Assembly (NCBI RefSeq): GCF_963259705.1
Contig: NC_081852.1
Coordinates: 60,383,359-60,447,358, forward strand
Direction of reading: 5' to 3'
DNA length: 64,000 bases
Origin: Myotis daubentonii
Lineage: Eukaryota > Chordata > Mammalia > Chiroptera > Vespertilionidae
Numbering within the stretch: the stretch's first letter is position 1; each line of letters begins with the position of its first letter. Shown here in pieces: positions 1 to 12,422 of the stretch. The notes beneath the pieces were generated by a model, which saw only the letters and a program-made list of their open reading frames with translations, was not told the DNA's origin and ran no database searches. A program made the position numbers and the translations under genes.

Positions 1-3000
1 GCGAGCAATCCCCAAGGCCCCTCGTTTTGGGGGAGAAACACGGGCATGGGAGCCAACGCTTTTACTCAGAAGGTTCCCTCTAGTTAGCACCGCGGGCAGG
101 AATGTCACTGACGCCTCCTCCAGGGCCAGCCCCGCGGTTTCCACTCCGCTTTTGCGTGTTTTTGTCCGGCAGGGCGTGGAGGCTCCTCCCTCGCCGCCGG
201 CCCTGCGGCAGTAATGTGACCGGCATCTCTCGGAGCACGCAAGGGTGCTGGAAACACACAGGAGACCCCTTCAATCTACCAGGGCTGCTGTGTTTGCCAA
301 CAACCCGACTTCATTAGAAAATTGGCACGTCCGCCCCGCTGCCTTGTGACACGCCGTTAACTGTGGACATTTGCGGTCTTAATGCTCAAGGACTCAGGGA
401 CCAACTGATAAGGGAGGCACTGCGGGGCCTGCTGACCCCTGCGCCCAGGCTGGCACGCCGCCTCTCCGTATTGAAAATCAATAGCCACGTGACTGCGGCG
501 AGGTCGGAGGTCTGCAGAATTAACTTCCTGGCACTGAATTACGAACCCTCGTTTCTTGGTTTATTTTCTAACAATAACACATTTGAAGGGGACCCGGTTA
601 GAAACCACTCAGGAGACACAAAGCGAGAACCCAGGGCCGCAGGCTGCCAGCTGCCGGCGTCTCCCACCAGCTCGGTCCACGAGGGAAGGATGCAGAATGC
701 TCCATCCGTCTGCAGTTTGTTCTTTTGTTTTTTAATGTACTTCTGCTTTAGTGGCCGAGTTTTAAATTGCACAGAAAGCGGGTCTGGAAACTATCCATCC
801 CCGACTTATCACAATGAGGCAGCTTAATACCAACACGGGTGCTATCCCCGCTCTTGGGATTTCCTTCTAACTGAGAAGCAAGCCCCCAGGCCTAAGTGTT
901 CGACTCGCTTCCTTTGGTAACTTCTGAATGAATCGTTAAGCACGGGTGTCCCGGAGCCTGGCCCCCGCACGGAGCCTTTACACTCGGAAACACAGAGGCC
1001 CCCATCATAGGTACAGGGGTTCCATCCACTGATACTTTTATTTCCCAGTATGCTGGAAATTCACATTGATTGATTGGTTTTAAAGAGAACAAAATCCCAA
1101 CACATAATAGCCTGAATTGGCAAATACTTAATACATCCATAATTTCCAGAGCAAAAACCAGTTAGTGAGCAGAGCGGGCCGGTACCCCTTTATGCGACCC
1201 TCCCAATGCCATGTCGTCTTCGTTCAAACTGCAGGAAGATCGGGCCTCGCGGGGACGGGCAGCTGAAGAGGTGGAGCAGCGGAGCAGCCTTGCAGAGAAC
1301 TGGGGGCTGCGCGTGCGATCCTGCACTCACGCTCCCGGGCAGGCGGGAGTGTCTGCGGGTTTGGCCGCTGTGCGGATCTGGAACCTGCCAGCGCCTTCTC
1401 CGCCTCACGGAGCTCTGCTGGTCCTGCCTCGCCGTGAAAGGTTCAGGGACCTGCGCGTGGCTTTGCACCATCTCAGTGGTCACTTGGAAAGGCCGGCCCC
1501 CTGAGTCACGCCGGATCTTCCCCATGTTGACACGTTTTGTCACGTGACATTGAGAAGCTCCTGTTTGCTAATATCACCACCAAGCTCCTCAGAAAGGTCT
1601 TGAAGGACCCAGAAGCTATAAAGCTATAGTGGCAGATACAAGTTTTTAAAAATTCTAATTTTTGTTCAAAAACATAAGTTTTTATCATCAGTAACGGAAG
1701 GGCCAGGTTCGCTTCCTCCACTTGGAGAAAACGTGCAGCAACACAAGTCTGAACGGCCACTGTCGGCCGCTGTCTCTTCACGTGAAGCCTGACCAAGCCG
1801 GTGGCCATCGGGAGGGTCCCAGCTCCCAGCACGCAGGTCCCTCCTGACTCTCCCTCGGCTCCTCTGAAGATCCTCTCCGGCCCAAGGCCCCCGTTCACTG
1901 GCAAGTGCTGTGCTGTAACCTCTGCTCTGGGCAGTGCGTTGAGGCCATGGGCCTGGGAGGTTCTGGGGGTGACGGCCCCTCAGACACCCTACTCCAGGTC
2001 TTGCTAGGCTATGGGTCTGAAAACTCTTGGCCAAACCTTGTTCCCAAACCCAAGGCCTGAAGGCCGGGGGCCCCACTGTCAAAGCCCTGGCGGTGCTGCA
2101 CACCTGCTCGGACACCTGTCCCCAAGAGGGGCCACGAGTGCCCTGGGACAGCGACGGGGGCAAGCATGGCTGAGAGGATGGGACTCCCATCGGGGGCAGC
2201 TGCAGAGCGGCTCAGGCAAGTAGACTGTGCTGTTTGCAGACGGGGAGCATGAGCTCCTGCCCGGATGGGGCCAGGCCCCTTCCCGTATGTGCCAGCTGCC
2301 ATGATGCTGGCACAGGCTGGCCCCTCCGGCACCAGTGCTTGTAGTGGGTGCTCCCAGCCTGCTCAACCAGGAGTGAGAAGCCCCCTGGCATGAAACTAGT
2401 TCAAGGGGGTTAACACTGACCATTTCTGGAGTCACCCATGGGGCCAAGAATCTGATTGGAAATAGGCACACGGCCGTACTGGACTCTGACCTTCAATGAC
2501 TCCCAGAATACTTAATATATGACAGCAAGCTGTGAAATGGTATTACAAGGACTCCAGCGAACCTACAACCCAGACCAAGAACTGCAGCAATGCATGGCGG
2601 CGGGTTGGTCATCCAAGGTGTCCGTGCTAGGCTGCCCTCCAGCCTCTGCCCCCGACGCCCGGAGCGGGCTGCATGTGCGTGCATATGTTTATTTAAAGCG
2701 ATATACATACTCTCGGCTTGAGAGCTTTATAAAATGAGTGCTGTATACCCTATGCAATCTCCTGCAACTTACTGTTTGCCCATCTGAATTCATTGGTGCT
2801 ACTCACCGTTGTTGCTATGCCATGCTATGCCACACTATGCCACGTGACCCACCACTGCCCGTGGACTGGGTTGCTGTCTTCCGGATGGATGTTGGGATAG
2901 AAGGCGCTGCTCCCGCCCTGCAGTGCCGTGCACGTGCCCAAGGCTCCCGGTTGGGGGGATGTGCCTGGGAGTGGGGAGGGGAGGGAAGGCTGGTCAGAAG

Positions 3001-5024
3001 CTGAGGGCTGTCCGCACTGCAGGGAAACACCACATGAGTGTCCTCAGTCACCGCACACCCAGACCAAGTTTGCTTCTCAGTATTTTAGACACTGCCCTTC
3101 AAACTCCTGGAACATCAACCAGAGTTAGTTCTAAGTGCGCACGGCCACGAGTGGGCTGTTCTAGACTTGATTCTAGAACAGTCTGGACTGGCATCAGTAC
3201 CCAGGGATCAGCACTGACCCAGGGCTGAAGGCCTGGGCCCAGGTCTAGGCCTCATGACTTAAAAGCTGAGGGAGTTGGGGCACAGCACTCCCCTTCCCTA
3301 CTCGGGGAAATGCCATGGAGGGTGTTGTGAGGATTGGGAGTTTTGACCAAGGATGGAGAGGCTAGCTTTTGTTGGCAATGCTACATACTTACCAAAATGC
3401 TTTCTGAAGATGCCCAGGAGACAGAAGTTTTCAGGGCAGAGCTGTGGGCACCCCGTCTGGGGAGCAGGGACCCCGGCGGCCGGATGAGACCATCCACCAG
3501 CCCACAGCGCTGGCTCAGGCTGCGGAGCGCTGGAGGGGAGGCCGGGAGGACGGCCCTGGCCGGTGCTGGGTAAGCTGGCTCTTCACCCCTGCGGGCCCTG
3601 GCGCTTGGCCGTGTTGTCGGGAACACGCTCGTTTTTTTAGAAGTTCAAGACAATTCTTTTCAGGAATGTCTTTTGGAGCTGGGGTGTCTCAGGTGGACCC
3701 GAAAGCTCAGCCACCGAGCGCACACGCAGGCCACGATTTTCCGAAGTGGAGGCGACCCAGTCCGCTCGCTGTCAGGGGCCGACATCGCCTCGCTGCGCCG
3801 GGGCTCGCGTTGTTTTTGGCTCAGGACTCGGCCCCGCGAACCGGCTGCTGTGTTTTTCCAGTTGCGAGGAGAGCTTCCAGGGCGCTCTTCAGACCGTCAT
3901 CGTCTGATCTGAAGTGTAAACACTGCCACCGTGGTTTAGAGAGAGATTAATGATTCGCTGACACCTCCACACACCCTTCGGAAGCGAGCCCCAACGAGCA
4001 CTTTCCTCCTCGTGTCCAAGGACCCCGGGAACCCTGCCCCCGTGGTGGCCGAGTGGCTGGGGAGCTGGGTCCGGGCCGGGCATCTTTTCTGGGCCAGTGC
4101 CCGCCGACGGGAAGTTCAGCATCTGCCCTTTGTCAGCCGGATGGTCCGAACTGCCGCGAGCTGGTCTGCCGCCTCTGGAGGGGAGGCAAGCAACCTCATG
4201 AGCTCCCTCCTAGAGAGGAGGAAGCTGAGGGTCACACAGCCTGACCCACCAGCACTGCAGCCCCATCAGGCTGCCCACAGACAAGCCTCACCTGGCCCCG
4301 CCCAGACCAGCCTGCAGGTGCTGAGCCAGTGATGACCAGGCCACCGCAGCCCACGCCGTTTCCCTGGGGCTGCCTGCCAGTTCCCTCGTCTCTGTCCCAG
4401 GTCACTTCATCGGGCAAAGGTGCCCAGGATACGCGTCCGGGCAGCCTGGCCTCCAGGACAGCCCGCCTCACTCACGCCACCACCTCAGACGTCTCCTGGA
4501 GGCAGCCAGGCCCGTGGCTCTACTAGGGATGCCGCCAACGTGCCAATACCAGGAGGACTGGCCAATTACACTCCACATCTGAATTTCTTATATTTCAGTG
4601 TTTTACACTAATTAGTTAGTCCTGTTAGCTCTAAGGATTAGTACCTTCTCTAACAAGACACAGCGACATTAAGAGACTTACCTAATTATGTAAAACGCAG
4701 GGACGCGGGGAGGAGACGGCAGGCTTCCCTGCGCCAGGCTGGGCCTCGCTGCCAGGCGTAGGCGCCACCCGCCACCGCTCGCGAGGGTCCCTGGGGAACA
4801 AGGAACGGGGGACGCAGGCCTGACTGGACAGGAGGCCTAGGTGAGGCCCATCCTTTCCTCGGGGCTGCCCTCCTCACGGTCTCCGTCCCTGCCAGGCCTG
4901 GCACTGTCTCCCAGCACAGAGACCAGGGGCCACAGCAGCCAGGTTTCAGACCAGCATGCGGGGCACGGCTGAGAGTCCAGCCGGAAGGCCCCGTGTCAGA
5001 GTGAGGCTCCAAGAAACCTTCCCT
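1..5024. other. Intergenic DNA downstream of MGMT
   Basis: No gene or clear transposon seen. Mostly GC-rich unique sequence. AT-richer islands occur at about 1020-1150, 1545-1700 and 4555-4695 (the last with several TTAGTTAG/TAATTA-type homeodomain cores); they could be conserved non-coding elements, but this cannot be judged without alignment. Reading frames here overlap on both strands and look like GC-driven chance. Confidence 0.5.
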
Positions 5025-5457
5025 GAGGAGGAGGAGGGGGAGGGGGGGAGGAAGAGGAGGAGGAGAGGCAGGAGGAGGCAAAGGGAGGAAGGGAGGCAGG
5101 AGGAGGGAAAGGGAGAGGGGTGGAGAGGGGCTGGAGGCGGGGCTGGAAGAGGGGGTAGGAGAGAGGGAGGAGAGGGGGTGGGAGAGAGGGAGGGGAGGGG
5201 GTGGGAAAGAGGGAGGAGAGGGGGTGGGAGAGAGGGAGGAGAGGGGGTGGGAGAGAGGGAGGGGAGGGGGTGGAGGGGGAGGAAGAGGAGGAGGAGAGGC
5301 AAGAGGAGGGAAAGGGAGGAAGGGAGGTGGAAAGGAGGAAGAGGGGCGGGTGGAGAGGGGTGGAGAGGGGCTGGAGGCGGGGCTGGAAGAGGGGGTAGGA
5401 GAGGGGAGGAGAGGGGGTGGGAGAGAGGGAGGGGAGGGGGTGGAGGGGGACCTGAAG
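5025..5457. repeat. Purine-rich (GGA/GGGA) minisatellite
   Basis: About 430 bases in which the plus strand is almost all G and A. It is built from imperfect repeats of a ~24 base unit such as GGGTGGGAGAGAGGGAGGGG plus a GGAGGA-rich block. A longer segment containing GGGGCTGGAGGCGGGGCTGG occurs twice (near 5125 and 5365), so part of the array is a ~240 bp duplication. Low complexity explains the proline/serine- or glycine/arginine-rich reading frames in all six frames. Confidence 0.9.
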
Positions 5458-7162
5458 CACCCGGGAGGCTCAGCAGCACCAGCCCCCATCCTGTCCTCCT
5501 GAGGATGTGTTCATCTACATCTGAGACCAATTTGCTGGAAACTAAGAAACCTGTCACATTGCTTCCTGGCACGGAAGTCAGATGTTTGCATGGAAAAGTA
5601 CCGACAGCTACATACCTCTTGGTGTTGTAATATTTAGCCGTGTCATTTTACATCTCAAAGAAAAAGCACTTTAAGTAAACGCATGTTCTCCATTCATAGG
5701 AGGTGTCCTGGCCTGGAGCCCGAGTGGCTGGCTGCTCTCGGCGGGCGAGCAGCTCCTCCCGTGGGCTCTCCATGGCCACTCCAACCGGTGCCAATACTCC
5801 CGCATGACCTGCCATCTCAGGCCGGGCCACTCAGAATCTGCAGTTGGAGGACACAGCCGCCCTGGAAATGAACACACTCACACGTGCACCCAGAGGGCTG
5901 TGGGGCTTTGGTTCTCTGGGGTGACAGGCAGCCAGGCCGGGGCCCACGGCGCAGGGAGCGTGTTGCAGGGGTAAGGACAGCATTCCAACTCCCCTCCTCG
6001 CGAGGGAGGAAGGGAAGGGCTCACGCACCTGTCAGATGCAGCGACACCAGCTTTTCCCAGGGAAGCTATAGAGCTAAACTTGCATCGCGTGCTACTGGAT
6101 TTGTCATTAGATCACCCGAGTTCATTCCAACAAAATGACACATTTTTGGATGGAATGCACTTTACCTTTAAGCTGCCGCCATCTCCCATGCTGCACGCTG
6201 CTGCCCACTGTGCCGGCTCCTTCTCTCATCATCACCCGGTGATGGGGCGTGGTCACTCCTGGCCCGTCCTCACCTGCTGCAGGACACCCACCGGGTGCCG
6301 TGAGCGCAGAGGGCGAGGGGCCAGGCCAGCACTGAGCCCTGGTGTGTGCAGGGACCAGTGTGGGCACTCTGCAGGCTTGAGCAAGGAAACACAAGTCTTC
6401 CCATTACGGGGTATGTGAACTCTGTGAGGGCCGATTTCCTTCCCAAAGCGACACAGGCCCAAGGACTGAGTGACCATGGCCTCCTGTCAGCGGCCGAGGC
6501 AGGGGCGGCCCTCCCCTGTGGGCCCACCCTGGTGGTGCACGAGCAGTGAGAGCCCGTCTACACTCCCCTCCAGCAGGTTTGGTCATCCTGCTGGCCCTGG
6601 AGGAAGTCCCCAAAGGTGGCCAGAGTTAACCCTTCCTTCTCAGGGGCGCTCTGAGCTGCTCTCTGCTCCGTTTTGGATTTAGTGATGGGGACGCTGGACT
6701 ATCTGCAGTGAGGACACCCCAACCCCTTTTACATGTGGGGGGTCCGAGCTTCAGGACGGGTGGGTCACATTTGAGCTCACTTGCTCATGGGGGGTAGGGG
6801 TATCTGAAGCTCAGTTCTCTCTCCTCAGAGGCTAGGGGGCTGGGAGACACCCCCAGCCCAGAGCTGTCCCACAGGGCGGGGCTGACGCCTGCTGGGGGAC
6901 CCGCATACCTGCTCCCATACAGGCTGCCAAAAGTCTCACATCTGCAGCCACTTCTCCTCGTAGCTATGGCAACCCAAACACGCAAAAGCAATACTTTTTG
7001 CACAATATCACATGTTGCTCAATGTTTGGACACTGATGTTTTCTCCAGCTGGGTTTTTCTTCATTTAAGTCAACAAACCAATCTGGAAGCGAACATGCTG
7101 CTTGTGTTTGGAAGCCAAACAACAGTGATAAGTAACATGAAGATCTAAGAGAACCTGCAGGG
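5458..7162. other. Intergenic, nothing recognised
   Basis: Unique GC-rich sequence between two minisatellites. A small AT-richer patch lies at about 6060-6175. No exon, SINE or DNA transposon recognised. Confidence 0.45.
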
Positions 7163-7170
7163 TGTGTGTG

Positions 7171-7204
<34 letters not shown>

Positions 7205-7230
7205 ACGCTGTGGTGTGGGTGCGCCTGGTG

Positions 7231-7262
<32 letters not shown>

Positions 7263-7336
7263 ACTGTGGTGTGGGTGCGCCTGGTGGTGTGTGTATGTGT
7301 GTGTGTGTGTACGCTGTGGTGTGGGTGCGCCTGGTG

Positions 7337-7367
<31 letters not shown>

Positions 7368-7497
7368 CGCGCTGTGGTGTGGGTGCGCCTGGTGGTGTGT
7401 GTGTGTGTGTGTGTGTGTGTGCACACTGTGGTGTGGGTGTGCCTGGTGGTGTGTGTGTGTGTGTGCGCGCGCGCGCTGTGGTGTGGGTGCGCCTGGT

Positions 7498-7535
<38 letters not shown>

Positions 7536-8066
7536 GGTGTGGGTGCGCCTGGTGGTGTGTGCATGCGCCATGGTGTGCGTGCATGCCATGGTGTGTGTTC
7601 GTGTGTGTATGTGTGTGTGCTGTGGTGTGGGTGCGCCTGGCGGTGTGTGCTGTGGTGTGTGTGCACGCCATGGTGTGTGTGCGCGTGGTGGTGTGTGTGT
7701 GCACGCCATGGTGTGTGTGCGTGTGGTGGTGTGTGTATGCGCCATGGTGTGTGTGCATGTGGTGGTGTGTGTATGCGTGCCATGGTGTGTGCGCATGTGG
7801 TGGTGTGCCCACGCACCATGGTGTGTGTGTGTGTGTGCCATGGTGTGCGCGTGTGTGGTGGTGTGTGCGTGCGCCGTGGTGTGTGTGTGTGGTGGTGTGT
7901 GCACACGCCATTGTGTGTGTGCGTGTGGTGGTGTGTGTGTGTGCCATGGTGTGCGTGCGTGTGGTGGTGTGTGCGTGTGGTGGTGTGTGTACATGCCATT
8001 GTGTGTGTGCGTGCCATGGTGTGTGCGCGTGTGGTGGTGTGTGCGCAGTGGCATATGTGTATGTGG
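7163..8066. repeat. GT-rich composite minisatellite
   Basis: About 900 bases of GT-rich DNA in two blocks. In 7163-7650 a ~28 base core beginning CTGTGGTGTGGGTGCGCCTG recurs at 7208, 7264, 7314, 7372, 7426, 7476, 7532 and 7620, separated by (GT)n runs of varying length. In 7560-8050 a different ~36 base unit built on GCCATGGTGTGTGTGCGTGT recurs with TGTGGTGGTG. Alternating purine-pyrimidine stretches such as GTGCGCGCACGCGC favour Z-DNA. Open frames of about 300-380 residues (His/Thr or Cys/Val) are artefacts. Confidence 0.93.
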
Positions 8067-9705
8067 GGGTGTGTGGATGACTCGACAGCTGAAAAAGGGA
8101 AGAAGAGGGTCAAAGCTCCCAGCCCCTCAGTCCCTTATGCCCAGGCCCCAGGCTGATGCATCGTCGTGGAGAACCTCACATACAGCGGAGAAGCCACTCA
8201 GAGTGCTGCACGGGCCCAATGGGCCCACAGGACGCATGGTGACACCAACACGCATATCAGCCCCCTGCAGCAGCCTCCCCGTTCTGCTCCCACAGGGTCA
8301 GAGTTCATGACATCGACCACGTGGCAGCTCCGTCCCACCTCCTCAGGCCATAGCGCCACTGCGGCCCGAGAGTCCCAGCACCTCCGTCCCCACAGAGCAC
8401 CGTCCCGGAGACCCACCAGGAACCCAGGGCGCAGCCGGGAGTCAGGGCGTTCAGGGGCGGGCCTCGAGGGCGCCCGTCACCACCCCCACCCCCGGTGCCA
8501 GTTTTCAGGATCGATCCTAACCACTGTCCATGTGGAACTTCTCAGTGAAAAGAACAGTAACGAGCAACTTTAAAGGCTTGCTAACGACGACCTTTCATCA
8601 ACCCAGGCGCCGGCAGGCTGGGCTCCGCCTCCACGCGCACCTCGCTGCCGGTCCACAGCCCGGGCACCGCCCGGCCCAGATCCTGCGAGCCAGCGGTGAT
8701 GCAGGCCAGACGCCCTCCGTCTGTCGGCAGCTGGAGCCACGGGGCCAAGGACTCTGGGCGGCTGTCCTCAGTCACTGAGAGACGCACCGGACCCTGCAGT
8801 TTCTCCAGCTCCGGGCCTGGCTTTCAACTGCCACCCCCCTTCCTTCAGTCAGACAGACAGACAGACAGACAGACGTGCTTGGCAGAGCTCTGCTTAAATC
8901 TCAACATCTTTCAAACTGATAACACGTAAAACTGATGTGAACTTCAGCTTCCTAAACACGAACTTGCCATCAAATGTCCATGAACAAGAAAGGGAAATGA
9001 GGGCCCTGGATGGGCTGAGGAAGCCCAAAGTTAACCCTCATCGAGGGCCCTCCGCCCCGGCCCCGGCCCACACCAGGACAGCCCCGTGTAAACACAGACC
9101 CAGCGACACCAAGGCCCACGGGCACCCCAGTGCGCGGGGACCTCGGCGACAGGCTCAGTTTCCAGTTGGTCTTCAGGGAAAATCTTTTGCCTGAAATAAA
9201 ACAGTTCTGTTCCTGCGCGTCCCCTCTGCAGCCCATTGATTTATCACGTTGGAGTCTCCCTCCATGCAGCTCAAAACCAAAACAGCACTCAGATCTTTGG
9301 CAAGGTGGAAGCGAAAGGAGCAATCTTCACATGGAGCGAGCTGTGACATCTCGGTGATCCCAGCGGGGGCCGGGGTTTGAGCTGGCACTGCCGCCTGTGG
9401 GCACAGCTGCGGGCATGCCGACAGCCGAGGTGGGGCATGCTGGTGCCGAGGCGGCGGGAGAGGACGTGCCAGCAGGGCCCGGTGCCCTGGGAGGGCCACG
9501 CAGACGACAAAGGAGTCTGTGACGGCATCTCTGGGGCGTGTCACCGTGAGCTTCTCAGAGGAAGGATGGAACCCGCCGGGCTCCGGCACAACGCGCCCCC
9601 ACTGCGTGTGGAGCATCCCCTCGGACAGGTCTGCCTCCGGACACCGCCGTTTGGAAGGGTGCATCTCTGCAATAACACCCTCGTTCACAAATGGGTTAAG
9701 AAGCA
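8067..9705. other. Intergenic, mostly unrecognised
   Basis: Unique GC-rich DNA interrupted by a short AGAC microsatellite at 8851-8874. No gene or interspersed repeat recognised. Confidence 0.45.
8851..8874 (+). repeat. (AGAC)6 microsatellite
   Basis: Six perfect AGAC tetranucleotide copies, followed by GTGCTTGG. Confidence 0.95.
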
Positions 9706-9968
9706 GCCCTGGCTGGTTTGCTCAGTGGTTAGAGCGTTGTCCCGCAGACCCAAGGGTCCGGGTTCAATTCCCAGTCACGGGCATGTACCTGGGTTGCAGG
9801 CCCCATCCCAGCCCGGGTCAGGGTGCGTGCAGAAGGCAATCAATCGATTTGTCTCACTCATATCAATGTTTCTCTCTTCCTCTCACTCACTCTCTCTCTC
9901 TCCCCCCCTCCCTTCCACTCTCTCTAAAAATCAATGGGGGAAAAAAAATCCTTGGATGAGGGTTAACC
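9706..9968 (+). mobile_element. Ves SINE (tRNA-derived, bat)
   Basis: Begins GCCCTGGCTGGTTTGCTCAG with tRNA-like A box (TGGTTAGAGCG region) and B box (GGGTTCAATTCCCAG), then the bat Ves body GGGCATGTACCTGGGTTGCAGG, a TCTCTC pyrimidine stretch, CTAAAAATCAATGGGG and an A-run ending CCTTGGATGAGGGTTAA. This family is restricted to bats and is transcribed by RNA polymerase III and spread by L1. Confidence 0.93.
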
Positions 9969-11073
9969 AAAAAGAGAAAAGGAGCGATGGTTTCGCTATA
10001 GACACACCGACCCTGGAGACGCCTGGCCACTCGACACAGGAGACTCTGCGGAACAAACCGTGCAGAGCGGAGACCCGGGAGGAAAACGTGCAGGAGCCGC
10101 TGGCGTTAGGAAGGATCGCCGTCTCCAGCCGGCGATCGAGCCGCACGGGGCTGCTCACAACTACTCCTGCCGGGGCGGCCCCGAGTCAAACCTCCCAAGG
10201 CAGTGATCCACTGCCAGGTTGCCCACCTCCTCCAAACCCGCCCACCGCCACCTGTGCCCGTGCCCTGCTGCGCACGACCCCCCTGCAACCCCTCCTCCAG
10301 GTTCCTGGTCTGGCCCCGGCACAGCGAGGGCGCCGACTTCATTCCGTGTGGTTCTGCAAAAACAAATATTATTTCTGAATCTTTCATTATCGGGGCTTTG
10401 GAAACGGGCGAGAACAGCCCGCGCTGGCCGAGCTGCTGTGCGCAGCCAGCCGTTGTGCCGCCCGCGGGTCCCCGTGTCAGCATTCAAAGTGCTCGGCACG
10501 GGAAGGACTGGCAACCGGACTGGCGAGGGGACCCGGGGCCAAGGCCAAAGAACACAGCGTTCTTGTGTCGACATTCTTTTCATTTGGAAAATATTCTACA
10601 TTTCTCTGTGCCTTTCCGCTTCCTCTTTACGTTTATAAGCTGCGCTGCGATGCTGAGCGACAGCGGCTCTAGGCGACCACACCGGCTTTCATGTCGCCTC
10701 TGCAGAGCCTGTCCTTGGAGCGGTACATGGCCCTGCCGTGTGCGCCCGCTGCTGCCTTTGTCAGCGGCAACCTCGGGGCATATATCAAGCCGTCAGACAG
10801 GGCCGAGCAGGCCCTGGGAGACAGAAAACAGAGAGCGGGCTTGTGCTGCACCAAGGCCATGGCCCAGGCAGGAGGTGCCAGGCCCTACAGAGTGGCCAGG
10901 TCACCTCGGGCGGCTTTGCGGGGTGGGTCCCTGGCTGCACGTGGCTGAGCTGCAGCAGGGGCTTGGCCCTCGCCGGCTGCAGGTACGCGTGGCTGTTCAG
11001 TGGCTGCAGGTGTGCCTGGCTGTTTGGCCCGGAGCGGCCCAGGGCCCTTCCTCGGAGCCCCCTGGAGCCCGGA

Positions 11074-11232
11074 GATGAGAGTGGGAGGCTTCCCCGTGTC
11101 AGGGAGCCATGCTGTCCTGCTCGGGGGTGGCCTCCGCAGAGCACACGGTCAGTGTGGGAAATCTAGCGCAACCTCGGGGTCTGATGGTGTCACAGGGCGG
11201 CCTGCTCCCCGCCAGCAGCCCCGATGGCCGCC
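11074..11232 (+). repeat. Inverted repeat arm A around MGMT last exon
   Basis: Begins GATGAGAGTGGGAGGCTTCC and ends CAGCAGCCCCGATGGCCGCC. Its reverse complement is at 13675-13830. The outer blocks (about 65 and 55 bases) are nearly identical, for example CAGGGAGCCATGCTGTCCTG and GTGTCACAGGGCGGCCTGCT, while ~35 bases in the middle have diverged. I do not recognise the family; it could be two copies of an unnamed repeat or a local inverted duplication. Confidence 0.85.
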
Positions 11233-11344
11233 GTGCACATGGGACTGTCACAGCCCCTCTGAGAGTCCCACCTGCTGACCGTCCTCCAGCCATTCTCAGG
11301 CAGCGGGGACGGGCCTCCCGACCACAGCCTAGCGCACTGCTATG

Positions 11345-11358
11345 GTGCCCTCTATTGG
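11345..11358 (-). promoter_or_regulatory. Candidate CTCF core motif
   Basis: Minus-strand CCAATAGAGGGCAC matches the CTCF core consensus CCASYAGRKGGCRS at 13 of 14 positions. It lies about 1.6 kb beyond the MGMT poly(A) signal and ~110 bases from an inverted-repeat arm. Sequence match only. Confidence 0.35.
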
Positions 11359-12368
11359 AAAGCACTAGTGAGAACCCACACCGGCCGGCAAGGCCAGCTG
11401 CTGCCTGAGAGCCAGGGTTCCCTGCTGTCGGGGCGGAGGGGACAGGCCGAGGTGATGGCTGCGGTGGCCGAGGTGATGGAGGGAAGCCTTTTCCTGGGAA
11501 AACTTGGATCCCAACCACCGTCACGACCCCCTGATGCCAAGGCACCCAGGGCGACTATCTTCCTAACCTGCTGGAAACAGGACCGGCTCTGCTCCCACAG
11601 CCACACGCCTCCGGCTCCGGAAGCTCGAGGGGGGCATGAAACGAGCGCAGCGCCCGCGGCTGACGGAGCCGGCTCAGGGGTGGCCCCACGCCAGGGGTCT
11701 ACCCGCCCCCGTGGGAAAAGGACTTCGCTCGCTCCAAAACTACGGTCCCGAGAAGGGCCGGCGTCGGAAGGGCACACGGACTGTGCTCGCCACTTCATCT
11801 CCGAAGGGGAAAATCCAGAACCGACCTGGCTGACGGAGAAGGACAGAACCAATGGCCAAGGGAGAGGAAGCCCTAAGGCTGGTTTCCGCTCGGTCCCCGT
11901 TCTGTCGTGGGGAACGTGATATGAAATATAAACTACGTCCCAACCGGCACGTCACGAGGCTGTATTTTCACCCGGGTTTCTGGTGACAGATACAAACCAC
12001 TCGCGCTCCTCCGCGGCGGCTCACACTGTCACAGGAAGCCCTGACGGAAATACGGCTTCCGGCACACAGCGGGCGCAGGTATTTCCCGCACATCACATCC
12101 CACGTTATTTACACACACAGCGCCGGGTCCCTGCTTTCAGACACCGACAGTGACGAGCACGACGACAACAGGTAACAAAGGCCCTGAGGCCGCACACATG
12201 CTGGGAGGTGCTCCCTGATGCCTGGCCACAGGAGCTGACCCACCTTCCGGGGTGACCTCTGACTCTAGGCACGACCTGGGGGTGCTGTCTGGAGTGCGCC
12301 AAGGCCAGGAGCGGGGTGGGGGCCAGGGGTCGGCATGTGAAACCACATCCCTCTGTCAGGCGCCCTCC

Positions 12369-12422
12369 AGCCACAGCCACAGCCACAGCCACAGCCACAG
12401 CCACAGGCACAGCCACAGCCAA
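12369..12422 (+). repeat. (AGCCAC)n hexanucleotide repeat
   Basis: About nine copies of AGCCAC with one GGCAC variant near the end. Translates as Ser-His or Ala-Val runs by chance. Confidence 0.93.

Noticed and set aside
4686..5630. Pro/Ser- and Gly/Arg-rich frames up to 267 residues
   Set aside because: Low-complexity purine minisatellite; open in many frames at once.
7164..8156. Open frames of 300-380 residues, His/Thr- or Cys/Val-rich, in several frames of both strands
   Set aside because: Produced by GT dinucleotide and minisatellite repeats without stops; no domain and no splice context.
9720..9790. tRNA gene from A/B box motifs
   Set aside because: The boxes belong to the tRNA-derived head of a Ves SINE; no cloverleaf with acceptor stem is present, and the same holds for the other copies.
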